DNA of 5,682 nucleotides from Opitutaceae bacterium (GCA_016763045.1 JAESUN010000163.1:1-5682); one strand, 5' to 3'; positions 1-5,682 are shown, counted from the stretch's first letter. Program-made: numbers and translations. The notes: generated by a model from the sequence alone, not told the origin.

Positions 1-1269
1 CAGGAGCTCACTCTCGCTCCACATCTCACCGTAGAAGAGAATATCACACTTGGAGCCGAAGATTCCAGATACGGATTCATCCAACATCGTCACGACAAGG
101 TAAAAGAAGTCCTGAAACTCCTCGGCCAAGAGGATCTAGACCCGCAGACTCCCGTCGAAAATCTCCCTATCGGCACCCGGCAACTCATCGAGATCGCCAG
201 AGCCATCCTTAATAAGGCTCGAGTCGTTATTCTCGACGAACCGACCTCTTCACTTTCGATCGAAAATACCAAGGCCCTCTTCCGGGTTATTCGGAAGCTT
301 CGCTCCCAAGGAATCGCTCTTGTCTACATTTCCCATTTCCTGGAAGAAATCCAACAAATCGGTGATCGATATACGATCCTGCGCGACGGAGCCACCGTCG
401 GCAGTGGATTGATAGAAGAAACATCCATCCCCGAAATCATCAAAACAATGGTTGGGCGCCCTCTTAATGAGATGTACCCAAAAATCGATCACACCATAGG
501 AGAGAAAGTCCTTAGCGTCAAAAACCTCTCCGGGATTCCCTGGCCAAAAGACGTCTCTTTTTCTCTGCACAAAGGCGAAATCATGGGGATCTTTGGGCTC
601 GTCGGTGCCGGCCGCAGTGAAACAATGCGCTGCATTTTCGGTTTAGATAAAAAAATATCGGGTGAAATTCTCTTCAAAGGCCAGACCACAGGCCCTCACC
701 CCAGTCCTAAAAAATCTCTTAGCAGAGGCATCGATTTCCTCAGTGAAGATCGCAACAAAGAAGGACTGGCTCAAAAGATGAGCATCGCAGCCAATACAAC
801 CCTATCCGCCCTTCGCAAAACCAGTACAAAAGGATTTATCAACCTGATGGAAGAACGGCTTGTTTCCCAAAAATGGCGCGACTTCATGAAGACCAAATGC
901 CATCGCGTTACAGATCCCGTTTCTTCTCTCTCAGGCGGGAACCAGCAGAAAGTCGCTTTTTCCCGCATCCTGCATCATGGCAGCGAGATCATCATCCTGG
1001 ATGAACCCACTCGAGGCATTGATGTCGGGAGTAAGTCCGAAATATATGGCCATATTCAAAAAATGGCCAGCGAAGGAAAGTCCCTCCTCGTCATCAGTTC
1101 CTACTTACCCGAGCTGCAAGGGTTCTGTGATAGTATTGGAGTCATGTATCGAGGCGTTCTCAGTCCCGTCAAAAAAGTCTCCGACTGGACAGAACAAGAT
1201 ATCATGAGTTTCGCCACCACCGGCATGACCTCTTCGGAAAACTCCATCCACTCCAAACAGCCTGATTGA
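1..1269 (+). CDS. Sugar ABC importer ATP-binding protein, RbsA/MglA-type (5' end missing)
   Basis: This is the ATPase subunit of a CUT2-type sugar importer, acting at the cytoplasmic face of the inner membrane. The frame is open from base 1 and gives 422 residues. Family members are about 500 residues, so roughly the first 85, including the first Walker A, lie outside the window; the visible part begins at the Q-loop (QEL). Nucleotide-binding domain 1 shows a signature-like LPIGTRQ (55-61), Walker B VVILDEP (75-81) and switch histidine H112. Domain 2 shows a lysine-less Walker A GLVGAGRSE (199-207), a canonical signature LSGGNQQK (310-317), Walker B IIILDEPTRGID (330-341), and serines where the switch histidine would be (S366-S367). 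Two fused domains with a degenerate second site are normal for RbsA, MglA, AraG and XylG. The stop is followed directly by the permease gene, so the two are surely co-transcribed. The sugar cannot be deduced; ribose, galactose, xylose and others are equally possible. Confidence 0.95.
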   Translation, partial: QELTLAPHLTVEENITLGAEDSRYGFIQHRHDKVKEVLKLLGQEDLDPQTPVENLPIGTRQLIEIARAILNKARVVILDEPTSSLSIENTKALFRVIRKLRSQGIALVYISHFLEEIQQIGDRYTILRDGATVGSGLIEETSIPEIIKTMVGRPLNEMYPKIDHTIGEKVLSVKNLSGIPWPKDVSFSLHKGEIMGIFGLVGAGRSETMRCIFGLDKKISGEILFKGQTTGPHPSPKKSLSRGIDFLSEDRNKEGLAQKMSIAANTTLSALRKTSTKGFINLMEERLVSQKWRDFMKTKCHRVTDPVSSLSGGNQQKVAFSRILHHGSEIIILDEPTRGIDVGSKSEIYGHIQKMASEGKSLLVISSYLPELQGFCDSIGVMYRGVLSPVKKVSDWTEQDIMSFATTGMTSSENSIHSKQPD

Positions 1270-1271
1270 TC

Positions 1272-2276
1272 ATGAAAAAGATAACGCTTTCTGCAGGTAT
1301 GATGCTTCCCTTCGTGGGACTTCTTTTTGTTACCCTCCTCTTTACTCTCTTGATCGCCATTTTTGAACCAGACAGTCTGAATGCCTTCCTCAGCGCACGA
1401 AACCTTCAGACGCTTTTGATGCAATCCGTTATCGTTGGTATCGCTGCTCTGGGCATGACCCTCGTCATTGTTTCAGGAGGCATCGATCTCTCCGTCGGTT
1501 CCATGGTCGCTCTGGCAACTGTCGTTGTTGCCAGCGTCATCACCTTCGGAGCTTCTGGATCTTACGGAAATGAATGGGCTGTCACTCCTATCTGGGTTCT
1601 CCTGGGCATTGCAGCAGCGATCGCCTCTTGTGCTCTGGTCGGTTTTATCAATGGCTTTGTCTCCTCTAAGTTCAAGATCGTGCCCTTCATTGCGACATTG
1701 GGCATGATGCAGATCGCTAGAGGTTGCGCTAAATGGTTTGCCGGAAATGAAATGGTGCGGACACCAGATAATTTCCTGCAGTCCTTCATGGATCCTCGTC
1801 CAGCACAGAGCTGGCTTCTTTTTGCACCCGGCGTCTGGATCATGGCAGGTATCGCCCTGATTGTTGCCATCGCTCTTCGCTACACTGTTTTTGGGCGTTA
1901 CACCTACGCGATCGGATCGAGTGAAAACACAGCTCGCCTCTGCGGCATCAACGTCGGGAGATTTCGCATTCTTATTTATTCACTCTGTGGAGCCTTAACA
2001 GGAATTGCGGGCGTCATGCAGTACGCCACTCTCGGGTCAGGAAATCCGACAGAAGCCGTCGGCCTGGAGCTCGATATCATCGCCGCCGTCGTCATTGGCG
2101 GAGGCAGCCTGAATGGAGGTGAAGGATCAGCTCTTGGTACTCTTCTCGGAGCACTCATGCTACTTGTTCTTCGCAACGGATGCGTGATGCTAGGAGTACC
2201 CTCTTACGTTCAGAATATTATCCTCGGAAGTATTATCGTGATCGCAGCCGGCATTGATCGACTGAAGCACAGATAA
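1272..2276 (+). CDS. Sugar ABC importer permease, RbsC-type
   Basis: Integral inner-membrane subunit of the CUT2 sugar importer, partner of the ATPase just upstream. From the ATG at 1272 it is 334 residues, close to the usual 320-340. It is strongly hydrophobic, with a first membrane segment at about residues 10-32 and further segments along its length. Family hallmarks are visible: GGIDLSVGSMVAL (69-81), the cytoplasmic loop with AIGSSENTARLCGIN (213-227), and the C-terminal block GLELDIIAAVVIGGGSLNGG (264-283) followed by a glycine-rich membrane segment. The ATPase stop TGA (1267-1269) and the ATG lie 2 bp apart, which suggests translational coupling. A TTG at 1266 in the same frame would add two residues and overlap the stop; ATG is preferred. 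I see no clear Shine-Dalgarno sequence before either start. It ends 13 bp before the extended reading of the convergent dioxygenase gene. No binding-protein gene follows. Confidence 0.95.
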   Translation: MKKITLSAGMMLPFVGLLFVTLLFTLLIAIFEPDSLNAFLSARNLQTLLMQSVIVGIAALGMTLVIVSGGIDLSVGSMVALATVVVASVITFGASGSYGNEWAVTPIWVLLGIAAAIASCALVGFINGFVSSKFKIVPFIATLGMMQIARGCAKWFAGNEMVRTPDNFLQSFMDPRPAQSWLLFAPGVWIMAGIALIVAIALRYTVFGRYTYAIGSSENTARLCGINVGRFRILIYSLCGALTGIAGVMQYATLGSGNPTEAVGLELDIIAAVVIGGGSLNGGEGSALGTLLGALMLLVLRNGCVMLGVPSYVQNIILGSIIVIAAGIDRLKHR

Positions 2277-2289
2277 GAAGACTCTTTCT

Positions 2290-2397
2290 TTAGAATCTAT
2301 TCCGGATAAAATTCCGGATCTTCCGCAGAGACCTTAAGTGCTTTGAAAACCTCTTGCCGTACCCCGGATAAGGAATCCAGTTAGGTTCATAATAGTA
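2290..2397 (-). other. Out-of-frame C-terminal extension of the PhyH gene
   Basis: Reading the - strand in the frame -1 to the upstream gene gives 35 codons and a TAA (2290-2292). The peptide begins YYYEPNWIPYPGYG and continues as a basic tail (KRFSKH..., ending IRNRF). It joins smoothly to the GCKYWRP...SNV segment if one T is restored in GTTAC, making GTT TAC TAT TAT GAA. The aromatic YYEPNW motif suits a dioxygenase C-terminus better than the TIMNLTGFLIRG tail of the open frame, and the restored length (269) is reasonable for the family. The extension also uses up most of the otherwise empty gap to the permease gene. Within it, ATCCGGAAT occurs twice in frame (encoding IRN-F-IRN). No slippery heptamer is seen at the junction, so a deletion or sequencing error is more likely than programmed frameshifting. 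Confidence 0.7.
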
Positions 2398-3098
2398 ACG
2401 TTAGAGTGGCTATGTGAAGGCCGCCAATATTTGCAGCCGTCGAAGTAATAATGAGTCACCTGTGAATTCCGGGTAAGGGTTTTGTCGTTTTGGATCGAAC
2501 CTCCATGTAAAAGATTCGCCGCCCAAATAAGTGCCTCACCTTTTTTAAGAAGACCATACACCGGCTCCAGCTTCTCCTTCCGAATCAAACCCTGAAGATG
2601 AGTCTCATAATCGGGGTAGTTTACCAGACCCGGTTCCAGACCAACATCCCGATAGTTCATTTCTGCCATCCGATGACTCCCCGGATAATAAATAAGGGGT
2701 CCTTGATCCCGGCCAATATCCTCCAAGGCCACCCAAACACCGCACATCATTCCAAAGGGCTCAGAATTAAAATGAATGCTATCCGCGTGCGCCGCCTGCT
2801 CTGTTCCAATTGGAAAATTAAGCGTCTGAAAAGGCAGCGGCTTCTTTGCGTAAAGCTCAGACAATATGTCCAGAATTCTAGGACAAATCGCAAGATGGTT
2901 AATACTTTCACTGATCTTCCAAGCACTTTGAATCCGATGCTCGTCTGCATGGGAAACCCCTTCAGGTTTCACATCCCCCCAGTAACCCGACAAATCCTCG
3001 ATCACTTGATCAAGCACCGCATCCGCGATTCCAGTATCGATGACTAAATAGCCATTTTCCTCAAACGATTTTTTCTGTGCTTCTGTTAGGGTTTTCAT
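2334..3098 (-). CDS. Phytanoyl-CoA dioxygenase (PhyH) family protein, C-terminus apparently frameshifted
   Basis: Predicted Fe(II)/2-oxoglutarate-dependent oxygenase, 254 residues in this frame and probably cytoplasmic, as no signal peptide is visible. The double-stranded beta-helix core shows the metal-binding HxD pair in AAHADSIHF (H104, D106), the block VWVALEDIGRDQGPLIYYPGSH (starting at V121, split here only by its G129-R130 turn), the distal iron ligand H198 in NLLHGGS, and R210 in TRNSQVTHYYF, placed to bind the 2-oxoglutarate carboxylate. The active site therefore looks complete. After about V234 the frame gives a short tail unlike the rest of the protein, whereas the -1 frame gives a more plausible tail ending at 2290 (listed separately). 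With one base restored the protein would be 269 residues. The ATG at 3096-3098 has no obvious Shine-Dalgarno sequence, but no other in-frame Met occurs before residue 118. The substrate cannot be told; PhyH homologues act on many small molecules. It converges on the sugar importer operon. Confidence 0.88.
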   Translation of the reverse strand: MKTLTEAQKKSFEENGYLVIDTGIADAVLDQVIEDLSGYWGDVKPEGVSHADEHRIQSAWKISESINHLAICPRILDILSELYAKKPLPFQTLNFPIGTEQAAHADSIHFNSEPFGMMCGVWVALEDIGRDQGPLIYYPGSHRMAEMNYRDVGLEPGLVNYPDYETHLQGLIRKEKLEPVYGLLKKGEALIWAANLLHGGSIQNDKTLTRNSQVTHYYFDGCKYWRPSHSHSNVTIMNLTGFLIRGTARGFQST

Positions 3099-3225
3099 CG
3101 ATTATCGTCAAAGTCGCTCGTCACACCGAGAGCCACATTCCACTTAAAAAAAAGCACTGTAACGACAATCCCCTCCAGCGCACTTCTCTTTTTGAGTTTT
3201 TTCAGAAAACCCGACACCCCATTTA

Positions 3226-3256
3226 AGTCTCAAATAACTTTGAGAGCGAAGAGACT
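3226..3256. repeat. Inverted repeats downstream of the STAS-like gene
   Basis: TCTCAAA-TAAC-TTTGAGA (3228-3245) forms a perfect 7-bp stem with a 4-nt loop. A second pairing, AGTCTC (3226-3231) with GAGACT (3251-3256), overlaps its left arm, so the two folds exclude each other. It lies 12-42 bp past the STAS-like stop codon. On either strand no T-run follows, so it is not a standard intrinsic terminator. It may protect or end the - strand transcript, or be an operator ahead of the PhyH gene. The rest of the 169-bp gap shows only an A8 tract (3146-3153) and no gene. Confidence 0.35.
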
Positions 3257-3267
3257 GATCCAGCGGA

Positions 3268-3627
3268 TTACTGGGCCAGTAACCACCTATGCGCCTCAGC
3301 CTCATCCCCTGTGACCAATAACATCATCCCACGATTGACCGCAATATCTTCAGCCATTTTCGTAATGGAGTGAGTCTGACCGAGCACAGCTACCGTCAAG
3401 GCAAAGTTAAAAACCTTCACCGCATGCTCTGCCGTATGAAAGCGATCCATTTCATTGGATAGATTTCCGACCTTGCGCATGTCTAGCAGCACTTTCCTAT
3501 GACCAATGGTGTCAGCCTTCTCTCTCACGAGAGAAAACAACTCTTTAACATCCTCTAACAGCCATTCGCCACTGGCGATAACATGCAGATGCTCATCTTT
3601 CTTTTCGAATGATACGTCTAAATTCAT
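3268..3627 (-). CDS. STAS/SpoIIAA-like small protein of unknown function
   Basis: A 119-residue, probably soluble protein with no signal peptide or membrane segment. The predicted secondary structure alternates as in the STAS (SpoIIAA-like) fold: two strands (about 3-8 and 13-18), a helix (24-40), strand KVLLDMRKV (45-53), a helix (58-73), strand LTVAVLG (77-83), a helix with NRG (88-100), strand MMLLVTG (101-107) and a final helix DEAEAHRWLLAQ. The NRG...EA..WL ending resembles small STAS-like orphans found in many bacteria. The serine that is phosphorylated in true anti-sigma antagonists is not evident after LLDM, so partner switching cannot be claimed, and no kinase or phosphatase gene is nearby. 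The ATG at 3625-3627 follows CCCCAGTATTAT, with no Shine-Dalgarno match. It lies 144 bp after the Rrf2 gene and 169 bp before the PhyH gene on the same strand. Function unknown. Confidence 0.75.
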   Translation of the reverse strand: MNLDVSFEKKDEHLHVIASGEWLLEDVKELFSLVREKADTIGHRKVLLDMRKVGNLSNEMDRFHTAEHAVKVFNFALTVAVLGQTHSITKMAEDIAVNRGMMLLVTGDEAEAHRWLLAQ

Positions 3628-3667
3628 ATAATACTGGGGAAAATTACTTAATCGGCTGTTTTCGACT

Positions 3668-3689
3668 AAAATGCACTCTCAAAATGCAC
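3668..3689. repeat. Tandem 9-bp direct repeat AAAATGCAC upstream of the STAS-like gene
   Basis: AAAATGCAC occurs at 3668-3676 and again at 3681-3689, separated by TCTC, a 13-bp period. The pair lies 41-62 bp upstream of the STAS-like start (on the - strand), where a promoter or activator site would be expected. It could be a two-site operator or chance. The rest of the 144-bp gap between the Rrf2 and STAS-like genes shows no gene. Confidence 0.3.
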
Positions 3690-3771
3690 CTATTAGATCT
3701 CTAACAGACGACAAAGCACAAACGATGCCCACTCAGCTCACTTACCGATCTTTTACTCCCTCGGAAACTCT

Positions 3772-4182
3772 CTAAGATTTTCGAAAAACACCTAGATGAG
3801 TGGTCTTCAAAAAACCGGAAGCCTGCTCTTCCATCTTCGAAAACTCATCATGCAAAGGACAAGGATCATGGTTCCCGCAGTAGTCTCTTCCAAAAGGACA
3901 AAAGACCATCTCTTCCGCCTTTTCAAAAAGAGTAATAATCTCAAACAAACTGATTTTCTCCGGGCTCCGGCTTAGCCAATACCCACCCTTGGGCCCCGGA
4001 GAACCATTGACCAGGCCACCCTTCGATAGCTGAGTCAAAATTTTTGCGACCAAAGACTTCGGCAGCTTTCGGGCCGTGGCGATTTCCTGGGAGCCGATAC
4101 ACGTATGTGGCTCGCGGTGGCCCTCCGCTAGATAACTCATCGCAGCAATGGCATTTTGGGCAGTTTTTCCGTATCTCAGCAT
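3772..4182 (-). CDS. Rrf2-family transcriptional regulator with three-cysteine cluster motif
   Basis: A 136-residue DNA-binding regulator of the Rrf2/IscR/NsrR family, usual length 130-160. The N-terminal winged helix spans about residues 1-70: the recognition region around IGSQEIATARKLPKSLVAKIL (split at the helix turn after ARKLP) and the wing GSPGPKGGYWLSRS (60-73), whose GGYWL is a family hallmark. The sensor region carries C95, C102 and C108 (FCPFGRDYC then GNHDPCPLH), spacing C-x6-C-x5-C. This is the arrangement that holds a [2Fe-2S] or [4Fe-4S] cluster in relatives, so it probably senses iron-sulfur status, redox stress or nitric oxide. H111 follows closely and could be the fourth ligand. 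The ATG is preceded by AGAAGATTGA, a weak Shine-Dalgarno. It is divergent from the porin gene, with a palindrome 30 bp upstream of its start. Other Rrf2 types (such as cysteine-metabolism regulators) lack these cysteines. The specific target is not known. Confidence 0.92.
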   Translation of the reverse strand: MLRYGKTAQNAIAAMSYLAEGHREPHTCIGSQEIATARKLPKSLVAKILTQLSKGGLVNGSPGPKGGYWLSRSPEKISLFEIITLFEKAEEMVFCPFGRDYCGNHDPCPLHDEFSKMEEQASGFLKTTHLGVFRKS

Positions 4183-4211
4183 TCAATCTTCTACTAGGTA
4201 TCTGTTAAAAA

Positions 4212-4229
4212 TTTACTAACGTCAGTAAA
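4212..4229. promoter_or_regulatory. Near-perfect 18-bp palindrome, candidate Rrf2 operator
   Basis: TTTACTAACGTCAGTAAA reads the same on both strands in 8 of 9 base pairs; only 4218/4223 break the symmetry. It lies 30 bp upstream of the Rrf2 start and about 105 bp upstream of the porin start. Rrf2 proteins bind as dimers to sites of this size and often repress their own gene, so an autoregulatory operator is the simplest reading. The - strand TTTACT at 4229-4224 could also serve as part of a -35 element for the Rrf2 gene. Binding is inferred from position and symmetry, not from a known consensus. Confidence 0.5.
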
Positions 4230-4238
4230 ACACTCCAA

Positions 4239-4265
4239 TTAAAGAGTTAAAGATCTTTTTATATT
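4239..4265 (+). promoter_or_regulatory. Tentative porin promoter region
   Basis: A TATATT hexamer (4260-4265) is a plausible -10 element. TTAAAG at 4239-4244 could be a -35, but the spacer is only 15 bp. TTAAAG is repeated at 4247-4252 (TTAAAG-AG-TTAAAG), and the second copy overlaps a perfect 10-bp palindrome AAAGATCTTT (4249-4258) that could be another protein-binding site. A start near 4272 would give a leader of about 60 nt. Confidence 0.3.
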
Positions 4266-4270
4266 GAATA

Positions 4271-4330
4271 CCCCCTTTCCCCTTTTTAGAGTAACGAACG
4301 TTTTTAGCGGAGTTTTCTCCAAAATAAGGA
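4271..4330 (+). promoter_or_regulatory. Porin mRNA leader: pyrimidine tract, small hairpin and ribosome binding site
   Basis: The leader opens with an unbroken 17-nt pyrimidine run (4271-4287: C5 T3 C4 T5). It then has a small hairpin GGAG-TTTT-CTCC (4309-4320) and ends in the Shine-Dalgarno AAGGA (4326-4330), 4 nt before the ATG. This is the clearest ribosome binding site in the window. CCTTTTT in the tract could pair with AAAATAAGG around the Shine-Dalgarno with one bulge, which would hide it; this is a possibility, not a demonstrated switch. Confidence 0.4.
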
Positions 4331-4334
4331 AGCC

Positions 4335-5555
4335 ATGAATATAAAAAACGGATTCAAAATAGGTTTAGGCAGTTTGCTTATTCTCTCTCAAGTTGCAAAG
4401 GCAGAAGAGACATCGTCTTCATCGATGGGCGATATCTTTAAAAACGGCACGACATTGCTGGAGGTCCGGGGACGCTACGAATTCGCGGATCAAGAAGGAC
4501 GCGCTCAATCAAAGGCCTACACCGTCAGAACACGACTCGGATTTGAAACAGCCAGCCTCCATGGGTTTAAAGCTCTTATTGAAATGGAAGATGTGCGCTC
4601 GCTCGGTAGTATCAGCGATTACAATCCCTACCCTCAGACCGGGCGCACGGTGATCGCAGATCCTAAGGGCACCGAACTGAATCGCCTGCAACTCAGCTAC
4701 GCAACAGGAGGCTCCCTCCTCACCCTCGGGAGACAACGCATCATACTCGATGGAGCTCGTTTTGTGGGAAACGTTGGATGGAGACAAAACGAACAGACCT
4801 TCGATGCCTTGAGTTTCACAGATAAGACACTGCAGGACTGGACCTTCTTCTACAGCTATGTCGATGCCGTTCAACGCATCTTCGGAAAGGATGCCCCTCT
4901 GCCTGCCCAGCGGGAATTCGAGTCCGACTCCCACCTCGCCAACATCCAGTTCTCCGGCATTCCTCAAATCAAGATCACCGCCTATGGCTACTTCCTTGAT
5001 CTCGAAAACTCCATTGCAAATTCCAGCAGGACGATCGGCATGAGCGCCCAAGGCTCCCAAAAGATCACCGAAGATCTTTCTCTTAAATACACCGTTGAAT
5101 ACGCCATCCAGCAAGACTATGCCGACAACCCAAACAACTACCAAGCGGATTACCTACAAGGATCGCTCACAGCGTCTTGGGATATCTTTGATCTAGGAAT
5201 TGGATACGAGCTTCTCGGCAGTGACAACGGGCAAGGCTTTAAGACTCCTCTGGCTACTTTACATAAATTCAACGGATGGGCAGATACCTTTCTCGGAACT
5301 CCAGCCGCAGGCCTTGAAGACATCTCTGTCACACTAGGATTCAAGCTCCCGCATGATACCTCCGCAAAGATCATCTACCACCAGTTCGAATCCGATATAG
5401 GAGGACTCGACTTCGGCGACGAATGGGATGCCGTCCTTTCTCATACGATCAATGAGAAGTGGAAGGCACTGGCAAAATACGCCAACTACACCGGCGGTTC
5501 TGGTGGATTTTCGGATAACGAAAAGTTCTGGATCCAAGTCGAGTTCAAAAAATAA
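4335..5555 (+). CDS. Outer-membrane porin, alginate-export-like beta-barrel protein
   Basis: A 406-residue predicted outer-membrane beta-barrel. The N-terminus is a classic Sec signal peptide: a lysine-containing start (MNIKNGFK), a hydrophobic core (IGLGSLLILSQV) and a likely cleavage after AKA (about residue 23). The mature protein is a run of amphipathic strands ending in FWIQVEFKK. Segments such as TVRTRLGFETASLHGFKALIEME (from residue 63, broken here as strand-turn-strand), ELNRLQLSYATGGSLLTLGRQRI and VGWRQNEQTFDALSF are typical of the alginate-export domain proteins found in Gram-negative bacteria, notably PVC-group members. Many of these are general or oligosaccharide porins rather than true alginate exporters. 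The ATG is well set by AAGGA (4326-4330). The protein ends in lysine rather than the usual terminal aromatic residue, with F404 two positions earlier. It is monocistronic as far as the window shows and divergent from the Rrf2 gene, which may regulate it. Substrate unknown. Confidence 0.88.
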   Translation: MNIKNGFKIGLGSLLILSQVAKAEETSSSSMGDIFKNGTTLLEVRGRYEFADQEGRAQSKAYTVRTRLGFETASLHGFKALIEMEDVRSLGSISDYNPYPQTGRTVIADPKGTELNRLQLSYATGGSLLTLGRQRIILDGARFVGNVGWRQNEQTFDALSFTDKTLQDWTFFYSYVDAVQRIFGKDAPLPAQREFESDSHLANIQFSGIPQIKITAYGYFLDLENSIANSSRTIGMSAQGSQKITEDLSLKYTVEYAIQQDYADNPNNYQADYLQGSLTASWDIFDLGIGYELLGSDNGQGFKTPLATLHKFNGWADTFLGTPAAGLEDISVTLGFKLPHDTSAKIIYHQFESDIGGLDFGDEWDAVLSHTINEKWKALAKYANYTGGSGGFSDNEKFWIQVEFKK

Positions 5556-5682
5556 CTCCTCGGACAAGACGTATCATTGCTGCGCCAGCTCCACTACCGC
5601 TCCAGCACAAATTAGAGATAGCATTAACGCAGTCCCAACCTTAAAACCTTTTCAAATAGTTAGGCAACCGACTAGCCCTTCA
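5556..5682. other. Apparently non-coding end of window
   Basis: No family-recognisable protein and no hairpin followed by a T-run is visible after the porin stop. On the - strand a 25-codon stretch (stop at 5574-5576) includes the hydrophobic run TALMLSLICAGAVVELAQQ. It is closed upstream by a stop at 5652-5654 and shows no convincing start or ribosome binding site. It may be chance or a decayed gene end. Confidence 0.4.

Noticed and set aside
2301..2318. TCCGGA-TAAAAT-TCCGGA as a terminator between convergent genes
   Set aside because: The stem is only 6 bp with no T-run on either strand, and the sequence is better explained as an in-frame coding repeat (IRN-F-IRN) in the frameshifted PhyH tail.
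2598..3047. + strand open frame (149 codons) opposite the PhyH gene
   Set aside because: It is antisense to a gene with a complete dioxygenase active site; its translation is basic and shows no family features.
3146..3153. T8 tract on the - strand as an intrinsic terminator
   Set aside because: No stable hairpin directly precedes it on the - strand; it is probably just AT-rich upstream DNA of the PhyH gene.
4509..5144. Long - strand open frame (211 codons) opposite the porin gene
   Set aside because: It lies wholly antisense to a porin with signal peptide, good ribosome binding site and family features; the translation shows no recognisable domain and is explained by codon bias of the + strand gene.
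5574..5651. Short - strand reading frame with a hydrophobic run at the end of the window
   Set aside because: Only 25 codons between stops, with no good start or ribosome binding site; too little to call a gene or a pseudogene.
1..5682. Search for a new defence, mobile or CRISPR-type system
   Set aside because: No transposase, integrase, repeat-spacer array, toxin-antitoxin pair or nuclease is visible; all five larger genes fall into familiar families.

Overview
The window looks like chromosomal DNA from a Gram-negative bacterium: it encodes a signal-peptide-bearing outer-membrane beta-barrel protein. Base composition is moderate (about half G+C by eye) and most genes are in ordinary metabolic, transport and regulatory families. 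The combination of a ribose-type ABC importer, a PhyH-type dioxygenase and an alginate-export-like porin would fit a marine Verrucomicrobiota (Opitutae-like) or a related PVC-group bacterium. That placement rests on general family resemblance only and is weak.

Layout. Positions 1-2276 (+) hold the end of a sugar importer operon: a two-domain RbsA/MglA-type ATPase, cut off at its 5' end by the window edge, followed 2 bp after its stop codon by an RbsC-type permease. No periplasmic sugar-binding protein follows, so it is probably upstream of the window. Converging on this operon from the - strand is a PhyH-family Fe(II)/2-oxoglutarate dioxygenase. Its open frame ends at 2334, but a better C-terminus continues in the -1 frame to a stop at 2290. 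This implies a one-base lesion or sequencing error near 2395-2402.

Positions 3268-4182 (-) hold two more genes: a 119-residue STAS/SpoIIAA-like orphan and an Rrf2-family regulator with three cysteines (C95, C102, C108) suited to binding an iron-sulfur cluster. The three - strand genes are separated by gaps of 169 and 144 bp, so they need not form one operon. From 4335 to 5555 (+) a 406-residue outer-membrane porin is transcribed divergently from the Rrf2 gene. The 152-bp divergent region carries an 18-bp near-perfect palindrome next to the Rrf2 gene, the best operator candidate in the window. The last 127 bp show no convincing gene.

How the genes may work together. The porin could bring oligosaccharides or uronates across the outer membrane and the ABC importer could take sugar across the inner membrane, but nothing in the sequence ties them to the same substrate. 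The Rrf2 protein most likely regulates its own gene and possibly the porin. I found no mobile element, CRISPR array, RNA gene or clearly new system. The points most worth checking are the PhyH frameshift and the Rrf2/porin palindrome.
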